This document shows, one piece after another, positions 10,735-22,745 of a DNA stretch of 64,000 nucleotides. A model generated the notes under the pieces. That model did not search any database. It worked only from the letters and a program-made list of their open reading frames with translations, and was not told the DNA's origin. Position 1 is the first letter of the stretch. Each line of letters opens with the position of its first letter. This DNA is from Quillaja saponaria (taxonomy: Eukaryota; Streptophyta; Magnoliopsida; Fabales; Quillajaceae): positions 3,348,001 to 3,412,000 of the forward strand of contig CM055612.1 in the NCBI GenBank assembly GCA_029379385.1. The letters run 5' to 3'. The position numbers and the translations under genes were made by a program.

Positions 10735-13501
10735 AACACAACTGTGAATCACATCAATATGAAGTACCGAAATTAAAGCCCCATCAATTGAAAAATGCAG
10801 CCTTTAAGAAACTGGGTACCCAATCTTCAATGGGCTTTTAGGAAAAAAAACGAAAGAGAAGAAAAAAAAATTACAAACTAAACAAACGGGCGGGAAAATA
10901 TTTTCCGGTAAGAATGAAATTGGGAAGAAACCTAAATTAGTTGAATTGATGCAAAATAAACACCCAAAAACAAAAAATTGAAACCAAGAGAAAAACCAAG
11001 ACAAATTGAAGTTTCTCTCAGAAATGGGACAACTGAGAATCTTATTACAAAAGAGAAAGAAAGAACGAACCGAAACAGAACAAAAAGAGGCAGCTGTAAA
11101 GATTCAAAGAGTTGGGGACAAAGAGTGAGATGTATGTTTGTAAATCTTAAAGATTTGAGAAAAGCAGAATTTTTTTGAATACCGTGCTCTGACTCAGTTT
11201 TTTGTGCTTGCATATGAGAAAGAAAAGAAAGTACTTCGAGTATAGTATACTCTTTTTGTGTTTGCAGTCTTCGCCTCAGAGACAAAACAAAAAAGGAATT
11301 AAACAATGGGAACTGCAAGCAAATGCCAAATGGAACGTGGCAGAGAAGATGGAAGGCGCAGGTCCAAAATTTAGACCCTGGAGCCGGGAGTTGCTACCTC
11401 AGCTAGGGCCAGGAGGCTCAACGAGTATGCCTTGTCGATTATCGCTCGGTACACTGGGTCCATGTAGAGGACCCCTGCAAATTTATTGAGAAAGCTTGAT
11501 GCCTAGTCAATTTGCTTACAAACCAATGAATAATGATTCTAATTCTAATAATTGAGGATATGTAAAATTTTAAATTCAAAACGTTATACAGGAAAAATAT
11601 TTTTTTCGTTAAATTTAATTTTTAATACAATATGTTTTCATAAAATAAATATTTTTAACAAGCAATGGAAATTAGGTTAACCATTCTTCCTACAAGCCAA
11701 GGTCAACTGCATAATGTAATATAAAATGGGATAAAATCTTCATCACTCTTTGCTTATTATTTTTCTTGTAAAAGAACTGCAATCTATTTTCATATATCAT
11801 TGTAATCATATATATAGTTGCGATTATTTACATAACTTAAATATAATCATCATAGTCTTCTTAAACAATGTTCTATCTTAATTTTTAAAAATATGATGAT
11901 ATCTTTTTTTTTTAACAGTTAGATATTATCTTAATTAATTTATATATTTATTCAATTAATGACAAGTCATTCACTAAAAATTTGAAGAATCATAAAAAAA
12001 AATTATAAGTCTTATAGTTTAATTTACATAGAAGTTACAAATTCAAAATAAACAATCATATAGAAGTTGCAAATTCCAATTCGAAATAAACAATCATATG
12101 ATGAATGCAATGACAAGACTCGCGCTTGTTTCTTAGTAATTTCATATGCTTATTATTTTTCTTGTAAAAAGAACCGTAATTTATTCTCATCTATGTAATC
12201 ATATACACATATATAGTTACAATTATTTACATAAAATAATTAAAATCATCATAGTCTTCTTAAAAAAATGTTTTATCTTAATTTTTAAAAATGTGATGAT
12301 ATCTTTTTTGATTTAACTGTTAGATATTATCTTAATTAGTTTACATATATTTTAATTAATTTATATATTTACTCAATGACAAGTCATTTACTATAAATTT
12401 AAAGAATCATAAAAAAAAAATTTTAAGTCTTATAGTTTAATTTACATAGAAGTTGTAAATTCAAATAAACAATCATATAATTGACTTATCATATATGATG
12501 AATGCAATGACAAGACTCTTGCTTGCTTCATAGTAGTTTCATATGCTAAATTTTTATTAAAGAAAAGGACAGGCCAAAATTTAGTGGGTGGCTGGCAATG
12601 ATTCTAGCAGAACTACAAACTACAAAGCCTGTAATATACTATGCCATAATATATTTTCCTAGCTAGCTAGATTGCTCCAAGCTAAGCAGAGGCCAATCCT
12701 TGAATACCACGAAGCAATACACTTTCAAGTTTCAACACAGTCATAAAGTTTTACTTTAATTTATGATAGCATCATCCTCCTACATTGGCCATGACATGTC
12801 AAAATTTGTGCCACTGATATTGCAGGGAGGTGTCATTGTCCTACTTACCTAAAAACAGAGAGGAAAAGGTTAATAGTGGAAGGTAGTCAATGAAGCTGTC
12901 AACTTCCAACAATGTCTAAATAGACAATTCCACAAACTAATGGAGCTCTAAGAATCTAAGAGTGTATATAGCTGTAAATTGAGAGTGGAACGAGGAAATA
13001 GTGGTCATTAACTAGCTACTACCATATTTTTGCATGAGATTTTAGTTTTGGTAATGGGGAAATGAAAACCTTACACAGTATCTTTACAGGGTGAAAAACT
13101 TATCCTGTGGTACTTAATTTGCTAGCGCCATGTAGGCTTTGTCCGTTCCGAGTCATTCAACTTTTTGAGTCTGGGCTGAATGAGGTCAGGACTTGACTAG
13201 AATCTGATATAATCCTCAATGAGGAAAACAGTAAATATACCCTTAATTGCTTCATAATGGTAGGTAGAATATTACATAGAGAAAGCAGACTATGTCAAGA
13301 AAATAATAAATTGAATCTAATTATCAAGGGTATGAAAATATCAGTGTACAAGCATGAATATATATCTGTCTTCTCAACGACTGAAACAGGATTTTGAGCA
13401 AGACTGCCATGTCAATGTCTGCATTACCTTGCGAATGAGGGACAAATGAAGATGCAAGAGCCACCTTCCACCTTTGTGTAGAAAATTTGGGCTATCAGCT
13501 A
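10735..13501. other. Spacer between the BRCT gene and the 3beta-HSD/D gene, with an AT-rich duplication
   Basis: The part up to about 11250 is the probable promoter and 5' UTR of the BRCT gene. The stretch 11751-12546 is a degenerate tandem duplication (listed separately). The right end, close to 13501, would hold the 3' UTR of the sterol dehydrogenase gene. I saw no convincing coding sequence; the open frames at 10932-11489 lack any family signature. Confidence 0.6.
11751..12546. repeat. Tandem duplication of an approximately 396-bp AT-rich unit
   Basis: The segment starting GCTTATTATTTTTCTTGTAA near 11752 is repeated starting near 12148. Matching landmarks occur in the same order: AATCATCATAGTCTTCTTAA, GATATTATCTTAATTA, AATGACAAGTCATT, AGTCTTATAGTTTAATTTAC, and GCAATGACAAGACTC near each end. 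The copies differ by many substitutions and small indels, so the duplication is not recent. Confidence 0.85.
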
Positions 13502-16500
13502 TCACAAAACCTTCTTTGTAGAGTGAAACTTCCTGAGGACATCAGATTTCAACTTGCACCCAACAGCATGTGTTTTAAAAAACATGGAATCTATTTCTTG
13601 CTCCTTTTTCTCATACACATAGAAAGCCACAAAGGCAAGGGGAAGTCCTGTGACATAAAGGCAAAAAAAAAATAAAAATAGGATCACTGTTCTAAGCACC
13701 TGAGACTCAACTGAGTATCAAAACAGTATGAGAATGTAATAGCAACCTGAAGCAGGAAATGGAAAAACACATCTTGCCATAACCACTAATTAGGAATCCA
13801 ACTTGTTCAATGGGTAAACAACATCAAGGCAAAGTTTTGTAAAGAATATGGCAAGTTTCCTCAAGAAAATCTAACCAAATTCAGCTTTCTATTAACATTT
13901 CAAAGTAGGAATTTTCAGATAATTCTGTTTGAAATTTAGTGTACTGCAGTAAAACAAGGCACGTACTGCTTATCTAATATTTGTAGGCCTCTAGAAGATA
14001 CATTTAGACACTCCATTAATTTTGGCTTCAACATCAGTTTCCTAAAATAACTGGAACTACAAAATTATTAACACCGCTATTTTCCCTAAAATGCAATGTA
14101 ATGATTCAATATAATGTAATTCAGAAACAACCAAAACATGTCAGTTCTTTTTTGGCTTCAAAACCATATCCAATGAAAATACCATTTTCAAGATTTTGAT
14201 CGTGGTAAGTTAGAATGGCTCCATCAAGAAAGGATGGAAATGTGATGTGTAGTATGAGCATGTATACTGATAAGAGAGAGAAACAGGGGGGAGGGAAGGG
14301 AGAGAGAGAGAGCATACCTATGGCAAATAAGTTCTGAAAAGAGAAGGCTCCAAGGATGCTAAGAATCAACAGAGAGAACACAACCTATTGGGGTACATAA
14401 CAAAAAAGTGTCATCAAATCAAATATTTCCTGAACAACAGAATCATTAAATGAATCTATCTGGCATCCATTATAAATTAATTAGATGGAATCATGGAATC
14501 ACACAGATAGTGCATATTAGCATATACATTCATATTAATCTCAGCAACAGAATGGTTTAAGTACAGTAAGGAGGCATGATAGTTTGAGAGAAACAATAAA
14601 AAATTCCCAGACTCTGGTTATCTATCATCATATATGCTTCACGATATAGTAATGAAGAGTGAGTTGAGGAGTCATACTTCTTTTTTATAGGAAAAGAAAT
14701 TTTTTTGAGAAAGAAAAAAGTACAAGGGAGGGCAAGAAGTCCTCCCAAGTATAAACCAAAATAGTAAAAAATGTAAGCTTAAAATAATAGTTGTAGAGTC
14801 ATATTTTATCCTCTCCTTACAACCATTAGACTATAAAGGAACATGATTAAGTCGATTTGAGGGATTTCAGAAGAGTCCTATTCCAGGATTATGTTTTTCA
14901 CAACCTATCAGGGCTTCTTACATTCATGACAACATTGAGGGAAATATCAGTAAAGATATAAGGTTACTGCTCACGTCTGAAGTATATCTTACCACATCCA
15001 AGCAAAGTTAAATACCTTGAGGAAGAGAACCCAGTTATTCCCTTTGCAGAGACATTTCAGAACATCAACAGCAGACTTCCATGATGAGGCCACTGATAAA
15101 GCAGCTCGTTGTGACATATCCGCTGATAAGTGGAAATGTGACGCAGGAATTTTCTCAACTGTATATCCGAATCTGCAACAATAAAAAGTTCTAGCTACAT
15201 TTAGCATTTACAGTCATACTGAGCACCTAATGCTTCCAACAGCTTTAGTACACGCATGACATAATAATAGTTGAAGTCTGACAATTATTAGAAACGTAAA
15301 GAGAGGTATATATGTCAACAATATATTGGCAGATTGAAGGTCTCAGATCCAGGGAGAAGGCAACTTACATTTTTCCAGGTAAAAGCCCATGAATGAATAA
15401 AAAGGTCACCACTGCCAAGAGAAGCTTTGACAGAGCAGTAATGATAGTATACCCAGATGCAATGAAGAAGTAGTATATCGCAAACAAAATTAACAATGTA
15501 GCAACAGTTTGCTTCTTATCCTTCCAGAGTAACGTGTCGGCAACTGCAGAAGACAAGAAATTGCATCGGTTCATTATTACCTACGGAAGATTTGATGTAA
15601 GCAATTACTTCACTTCGGTGCCAACTAGTCACAATATCATTGCTGGAATTGGAAGGTAGAAAAGAAGAGATAAATGAGGCTGTTGATATAGCACATACTT
15701 AGTAAGTAACATAAGGATATATATTGCAGCCAGGAAATATACCCAAAGATATAGAATAGAACTTGAATAGCCTTAACACCTTAACAAAAGATAGAAAATC
15801 TTTATTTTTTATTAGAAGTAATAGAAAATCTTATTTACAGTATAAACATAATGCAATTGACATGACGCCTTTCCATTTCCCAACAATTAATAATAAATTT
15901 CTACAGTTCAGTCTGACATTACTCAACAGCTGTGTATCTGAAACCTGAATAAACATTAGGATGTGATCCAGTTTCACATAATTCATCATTGCAGCAAACA
16001 CATCCATGGACTATCTCATACTCGTCATCCATATATTATTGATCATAATTTCACAAGTCAGTGGTAAGATAATTGAAGTCAGCCAACCAGCATGCTTAAA
16101 GTACAGAGGTAGTTGACATTATGTGGCCCTTCACGCTGCATTAAACATGTTGCGGGAACTTGGACTAACTTCAGTCTATAACATTTGGCAAAGCATCACA
16201 ACCAGATTTCCTAAAGAAAAATGAGTAGATGAGTATGTTGATGTTTGTACCCTTTCCACTTCCAAGATATATGGAAGCTTTAGATGGCCCTTCCCTTTTA
16301 GTTTTATGGTGATTTTCAGCCCTCAAGTGTGAGTATGATTCAACTGTCCTCTTGAGTCCCTCCTGCAGAAAAATTATGATCACACAATCACAAATTAACT
16401 ACCAAGCAAGAACCTCTGCTAAAATGTACAAAATGGATTAAGAACCGTCTCAAGTGCACTGCAGAAATTCCATGTTAAAAGCCATATCTTCTTCCTTAGT

Positions 16501-19500
16501 TTACAACTTAATTGTGATGACTTACTGTGGACATCTTAATCAGATAATTGATCATCAAATTTCTTTAAACAAAGGAAATAATAGAAGAATAAAACACGAA
16601 AGTTGCAGAGCTCACGAGGTATATGAATGATACTAACTTCACCAAAATTCTTTAATTGTACAAAATAAAACAACTTGATTGTCACCTGTGATATCATGTT
16701 TTTCCATGTTGAAAGAGCAAACTGTCTAATCTTAATGTGTGTAACATTTAAATACCTGAAGTGGCACAATGGGCATGTATCCAAGTTGATCCTTTGCTTT
16801 TGAACAATTAAAAGATCTGCTGCAAGAAAGCAATCGTATTCTTGAAGGTGTCAGCTGCGGCACCTCCATCCCATAAGGCCCTAGCAGCTTATATGTCAAC
16901 TCCACAAGATGTGCAATTGGCATCATAACAAAGGCAGGGATCTTTATTCTTGGCCTGCCAACTATATCAATTCAGACAATAGAAAGCTATATATAACTGG
17001 TCCTAGTACATTATATGTGAAAAAAGGTTATAAATTTAGATAATTAGGCAAATACTCCTCAGTAATAGAGCCCAAACAGAAGCATCCCAGTACCCAGTCC
17101 ATGAGAACGAATTTCTTTTCTCATCCTTAAGAAACAGAACAGAATCATCTATAACAGGCACGCAGCAAGAGAATCTATAATCTCACAATAATAGATTGGG
17201 TTGTAGTAATGATAGTGTAATGCAGGATGCAGGATGCAGGATGCAGGATGCAGGATGCAGGATGCAGGATGCAGGATGCAGGATGTAAATGACTGGTTCT
17301 TCAGAAAAATATTTAAAACAAGGAAAAACATGCAGAAAATGTTCTTTTTTATCTATGTTTAATCAGGTGCCAGGCAACCATTCTTTCTTACCTTGGACTG
17401 TAACAGAAAATTTAGAGATGGGGCAAGAAAGTGATAAATCTGATGCAAATACATTAACCTAAATAAAGAAGCCAGCATACCCAGAGATAGAAATATCTGG
17501 TATAAGATAATGGTCTAAAAGAACTACCTTTCATATCCAAGGCCTTCCAGAATAACTGACATGAATTCCCAGAACTTGATAGGTTCCATATTGGTTATGA
17601 AATATGCCTGCAAAACCAATATCCTTTTAGCAAGAAAGTCACAACTCATTATTAATTTCCTAACCTAAATTTCCAAATACTCTTTCCTTTGTTTTCCCTT
17701 TAGTAAAGACATGAAATAATGAAATTATTTTTAGGCACGAGAAATAATTTACAGGAAATCTCAGGATCATGAGTTGAAATATCCTATTTCTAAAGGATAT
17801 GAGTCTGTTCAGCAGAGTTCAAAATACTACTTTCTAAAACTAGTAGAAATTTTTAGTTCTTAGTTCAGTTAATTGTGATTCTCATACCTTTACTCATGTT
17901 TCTCAACTCCCATACAATCAATAATTACTTGGTTAAAAATTATACTTTTGGCTTACTATAATGCAACTATGTAAGTCAACTAATCATCTTCATCACTTTG
18001 TAGCACAATAGATTTGATAAACATAGATTGCAACAACGTTCATGTGTGATGGCAGTAAAACTCAATGTACTGACAGAATGACAGAAAGTTAGTCAATTGA
18101 CCTTTACTCCCTCTCTTCCTCTTAGATACACAGGTGAGAGCGGATATTTCTTTTTCTTTACAAGTACTCATATACACATATTAAATAATGAAAAGAAACT
18201 CTTAGAGACAATAAATTAGTACCTGCCCTGCAGCTTTTTCTGCAACTGTCCCTTCTGATGCTAAAGCTCGTTCAGCACATATATGGGCGTGTGCCACATT
18301 TTCAACATATGTGAAATCATAAATGTTGTTGCCATCGCCAATAATGAACTGATCAAGTAAAATAAAAAAAAAATATATATATTATTAGGTTTCTGAAGAA
18401 AGTTTATAATAATAATAATAACAATATGACTCACGAATAATTTTACTTGACTTCAATATTCTATACTGAAACTATGTTGTCATGTACTAAGAACTAAGAA
18501 GTGAAAGAGTAACAATGAATCCTTTGTCAGCACTTCATATAACTGTATAAGAATTACAGAGTGCAATCTTTAGTTTAAGTTCATTTGAGATGACTGAATA
18601 CATCCTAGTATTGCCGCTAAGCTCAACACACCAACCACACCAGTGGCTTGATATTTCTTGACTTCTTGTTCATGGAACATCATCTAACATGTAAGAGGTA
18701 TGGATACAAACAGATTGCTTGAATATATAGCAGTAATATAGAGCATTCACCAAATTGATATTTATCACACAACATATGGGTGTCTGCCTTTTGTAGAACA
18801 TAATGCTATTCTTCGTGATATATCATGAAACAAGTATACCATATAAAGTAATAAAGTGATGGGAAGTAAATATAAATTAAGAAGAGTAACAACCATAATT
18901 ACCTTGGATTTCCCTGCCCTTGCAGCAGTGACTAAAGAAGGAACCAACAGCTTATCACCAGGACCAAAAATGCTGCTAGGGCGTATGCAGCATGTTAGGA
19001 GACCATTAGTACCATTCGACTTAATGACCAATGCCTCTCCCTCAGCTTTAGTTGCCGAATAATGATCATTATGCTGAAACCAGATCAAGTTAGTTTACAT
19101 CCAATTCAGTGGAAGCTAGGATTTAACAGAAAGTTAGAAAAAAACATAAATGACTGTGCCTATTGAAGTTGAGAACAGAAACCATTATGCACATATAGTA
19201 AGTGTTTTCAATTTATATTAGCTGAAAACGATGTTACTGAAAGTAACCAAAAGTAAATTACAGAATGGTGACAGAAGGAATCTTGACTCTTGGCTAAGCA
19301 AGTACCTGAGGTGGATATGGCAACGATTCATCTCCATTAAAAATTCCATGAACCCCGTCAAAGACCACACTAGGAGAGCTAGTATAGATAAGGCGCTTCA
19401 CTTTTAGCTCAATACAAGAATCAATGACATTTTTTGTTCCTGAAAAAGAAAATCTAGTTTGATTTTAGCATTATATCAAACAAAATGATCGGCAAGAAAA

Positions 19501-19935
19501 CGAGGCATATGACTGACTCCTTACCTTCAACATTAACTGAATGATGAAGCTGGTAATTGTTAATGGAAGAATTGGGAGCAGCCATATGGAACACAACCTC
19601 AGCTCCTTCGCATGCTGTAATGAAAATCCAACAGTGATACTGTGCTCAATAAATAAAAGGAAAAAAAGAAAAAAGAAAAATGGGAATATGAGACCATCGC
19701 TACCTTTAAGTACTTGGGCTTTGTTACGAAGATCAGTGCAAACATACTGGGCACGACCAGAGCGTAAAGCTTCGGAAAGAATTCCCTTCTCCTCAATTGG
19801 GTCAAGTTCAATACTGGGTCCCAAATCGGCGATCCGTACATGGAAGATATCGCATCGGATTAGCATTTCGACCAAATGCCGAGCGGCGAAGCCCCGAGCT
19901 CCCGTGACCACACACCATCTCTCCTCAACTCCCAT
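13502..19935 (-). CDS. 3BETAHSD/D2: Sterol 3beta-hydroxysteroid dehydrogenase/C-4 decarboxylase with C-terminal reticulon domain
   Basis: This enzyme oxidises the 3-hydroxyl and removes the C-4 carboxyl of 4-carboxysterols during C-4 demethylation in plant sterol synthesis, at the ER. Twelve inferred exons: 19935-19704, 19614-19525, 19439-19306, 19073-18903, 18348-18223, 17607-17528, 16954-16756, 16362-16251, 15543-15369, 15172-15016, 14384-14318 and 13647-13502. All are phase-consistent and give 562 residues, close to the 564 I recall for Arabidopsis At2g26260. The start has the Rossmann motif VVTGARGFAARHLVEML, and the catalytic pair is in HYSATKAEGE (Tyr about 157, Lys about 161). Residues about 382-540 form a reticulon domain with hydrophobic hairpins (LLILFAIYYFFIASGYTII; AVVTFLFIHGLLPGK), which would anchor and bend the ER membrane. 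The symbol is by resemblance; a paralogue (3BETAHSD/D1 or another RTNLB-tailed member) is possible. Confidence 0.93.
17221..17285. repeat. Heptanucleotide microsatellite (TGCAGGA)n
   Basis: About nine uninterrupted copies of the 7-base unit TGCAGGA lie in the intron between exons 17607-17528 and 16954-16756 of the sterol dehydrogenase gene. Because 7 is not a multiple of 3, the array reads as repeating peptide in all frames, but it is intronic. Confidence 0.95.
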
Positions 19936-21040
19936 GCTTCTGCTTTGTCATTCATATAGAATGAAGAGCGAAGATTAAATCAAATTGAAAATAAATCATA
20001 AAATTCATGATTTTTCCTACACTACAAGCAAGCGTTGTGAAGTTGAAAATGGAGAAAAGACCAAGTTGACAAGAATGGTTATTGGGAAACCTTTTGGGCG
20101 AGTACTGTCACACTCTTCTTCTCTGTACTGTGTTCAGCTTGAACACTCTGTGGATTGTGGAATGTGGATCCCAGATTTATTTCCAGGATCCGAGGGGGTG
20201 CGGTAGCCTAGCTGAGCAGCTGAGCAGCTGAGCCGACCAACAATATTGCAACTTGTGCGAGTCTGCGAGAGAGGAAGAAGACCCGATATTGCCAGTTGCC
20301 CTCCTTGTCGCTTTGTTTTCTCGTTTTTTCTTTTATGTTTCATGCTTTTTAAGTTCAAGGCACAAATTCGCGATATGGTTGTCATTTTTGCTTTGTTTTC
20401 TCCTTTGGAGGTATTTTTTGGTTTTCGGGTTTTCTCTTTAACTAAAATTAATATTTCGAGATTTTTCTAATAATTATATACTCTAAAATTTAAATTTATG
20501 TTATTATAGCAAATATATAACCCACATACCACTACACTTACAAAAAAATATTAAATAAATGTTAAAAGACAATTTAGTAATTTTGTATTTTTGACTATAC
20601 CCAATTTTTATTAATAAAAAAAACGTATTAAATAAGTCTTAAAAGACAATATAGTAATTTTTCATTTTTTTGCTTTTACTGTGGTATATGATAAAAGATG
20701 AGACTAGAAAATATAATTGGATAAAAATAATAATTTGATCCATGAATTATGATTAACAAATAATATTATATTATTAAATTAATTCATTAACAAACATTGT
20801 TAAAATTAATATTCGTCCATCGATTTTTATTAATGAAAAATATTATTCCATATTTACGTAAAAAAATGAATGATAATTTAAGTAATATTCTTATATTTAA
20901 ACCATGCTCATTCTGATCAGAGGTAAATATTAATTTAAAAGACAATTCTAACATACATTATTGTAGAGGCCTATGTTATTGATGCCAATTTTTTTAAATG
21001 GACAAAAATTTGTTTATTTATTTTTCAAAAAAAAAAAAAG

Positions 21041-21620
21041 ACATTATAATAATTTATTTTAAAATTTTAGAAATTCAATTTTAAGATTCTCAATGCAATT
21101 TCTCTCTCCCCATATTCTCCTTCTCCAATTTTTTGTCTCAGGTCCTTCCCTCATTCTCTCTCCTCTTCCCAAATCAAACACTCATTTCACCTTCTCTCTC
21201 CGTTCCACCTTTAATCATACACCTACTTAATGAAATCCTAAGCTTCTCAAAGGACCCACTCTGTAACTAATCTAAGTTTTCTCTATCAAAGAAAAAGAAA
21301 TCAGACGGTGGATGTTGATACTATGGTGCACCTAATCACACCAAATCAGAATTATTAAAATTCATTTTATTCATGATTACATGCACAAAATTAACCTGCC
21401 ATTTCATTTTCTTTGTATAGGAGATCGACACGTTTCGTGTTGTTCCTAGTCATTTGGGTGTAGAAACTCAGTGAAAGGGTATGACTATAGAGAAGGATAA
21501 ATTAGTGTATGATTTGGGGAAGGGAGAGATTGAGGGAATGACTATAGAGAAAATTGGAGAAAAATTATTTGAGGAGAGAGAAAATTGCATTGGAAATCTT
21601 AAAATAAATTGCTATAATGT
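21041..21620. mobile_element. Non-autonomous element with long terminal inverted repeats (MITE / foldback type)
   Basis: The left arm begins ACATTATAATAATTTATTTT at 21041. The right arm, read on the minus strand from 21620, begins ACATTATAGCAATTTATTTT. The two then stay alignable for about 150 bases through TGCAATTT(T)CTCTCTCC, TTCTCCAATTTT, TTCCCTCA and CCAAATCA. The arms enclose about 260 bp of non-coding sequence. Long inverted repeats without coding capacity suggest a Mutator-like MITE. I could not define a target-site duplication because the left flank is an A run. Confidence 0.7.
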
Positions 21621-21867
21621 TAAATAAAAGGATAGAATTAGATTTGCTATCTACTTAGAAAATGAACATTGATAATAGATCCGACTCCTATAATTTTTAT
21701 AATTCTTTTAATATTAGCAATTTATATTATTTTCTTAGATTTAACTATCCAAATAAATTTATTGTAAGTTTTATTATTTTATTTAAATAATAAATTGAAT
21801 TTCAATAAAAAAATAATAATAAATTAAATATTATATTAAAATATACCCTATTTTAAATCTAAATCAT

Positions 21868-21935
21868 AATCCTAAATCAAACCCTAGCCCTAATTCTATT
21901 CCTAACCCTATCTCTATCCCTAATCCCTAACCTTA
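21868..21935. repeat. Degenerate telomere-like (CCCTAA) interstitial repeat
   Basis: A run of variants of the plant telomere unit CCCTAAA (CCTAAATC, CCCTAGCC, CCTAACCC, CCCTAATCCCTAACC). It is short and imperfect, so it is an interstitial relic and not a chromosome end. Confidence 0.6.
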
Positions 21936-22745
21936 ATCTTAATCCTAATCTTAATTATAAATTATTTGGATGATTGAGATTTAGAAAAAAGAAGGTGAAT
22001 GACTAAGATTAAAAGAATTTTAAAAATTCTATCAATATGAAATTCTAGAGGATCCAAATTCATTAATAAATATACACTTATAATGATATGTTAAACTGGG
22101 TTAGGATTCTCTTTTTCTTCAAGAACAAAAAAGAGTTATGTGTGTGAGAGAGAGACATTATTTTTCTTATTAGAGGCAAATTTGAGTTTTTACTATATAT
22201 ACTTTTGGGAGGTGGTGGAGTTTTAACTTGTAAAAAAGACAAGGGTACTGGAGAGGATCCATTTCCGGATTCCACTTACTTAAACTACGACAAGGAGGCA
22301 AATTATTAAATTATGATTTAACCCAAAAATCACGCTACAAACAATTGTTTTTCTTTTGAACCATTGGACTCGGGTGAAGCTTTTGCAAAAGTCCAAAGCC
22401 CTGGCCTCCTTTGAACCATTGGACTCATGTAATGGGAAGGACTTGAAGCCCAAAAATGAGACAAACCAGGGAAAGAACATCTAACTGCAAGCTCGGTCCA
22501 ACATCAGAATTCAAGCACCCAAGGCCTGAATAGATTATTAGTGAGAATGTGAGATCTGCTGCCACTTCTCTCAGACATTTCCACAAACACTGTCAGCTAT
22601 GCTTAACGAGGTGATCTTAGTTTCCTCTGTGCCCTGCTCTTTCTCTGTAAATAGGTTATGCATTCTCTAGAAAATTGACGTTCTTCATGGATGCCCTTCC
22701 ATATATTCTAATTTTCTGTTTGGCAGGTTATTGCTTCTGGCATTA

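Larger units (their letters stand above)
19936..22745. other. Spacer between the divergent 3beta-HSD/D and PORR genes
   Basis: Both genes start outward from this 2.8-kb region, so their promoters lie at its two ends. It also holds a long-inverted-repeat element (21041-21620), degenerate telomere-like repeats (about 21868-21935), and a repeated TTTGAACCATTGGACTC motif near 22355 and 22410. The PORR side may contain a 5' UTR intron ending TTTGGCAG at about 22726. No coding sequence is supported. Confidence 0.6.

Noticed and set aside
10932..11489. Overlapping open frames on both strands near the BRCT gene start
   Set aside because: Low-complexity text (many Phe/Ser or Lys/Arg) in a promoter region; no domain and no splice logic.
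17149..17331. Repeat peptide (CILHPAS)n and possible CRISPR-like array
   Set aside because: A plain 7-base microsatellite within an intron; no spacers and no bacterial context.
21868..21935. True telomere or subtelomere
   Set aside because: The CCCTAA-like units are few and degenerate, and genes continue on both sides.
22731..22745. Upstream start for the PORR protein
   Set aside because: The frame extends five codons upstream only with a TTG; the first ATG is at 22746 and is preceded by an acceptor-like site.
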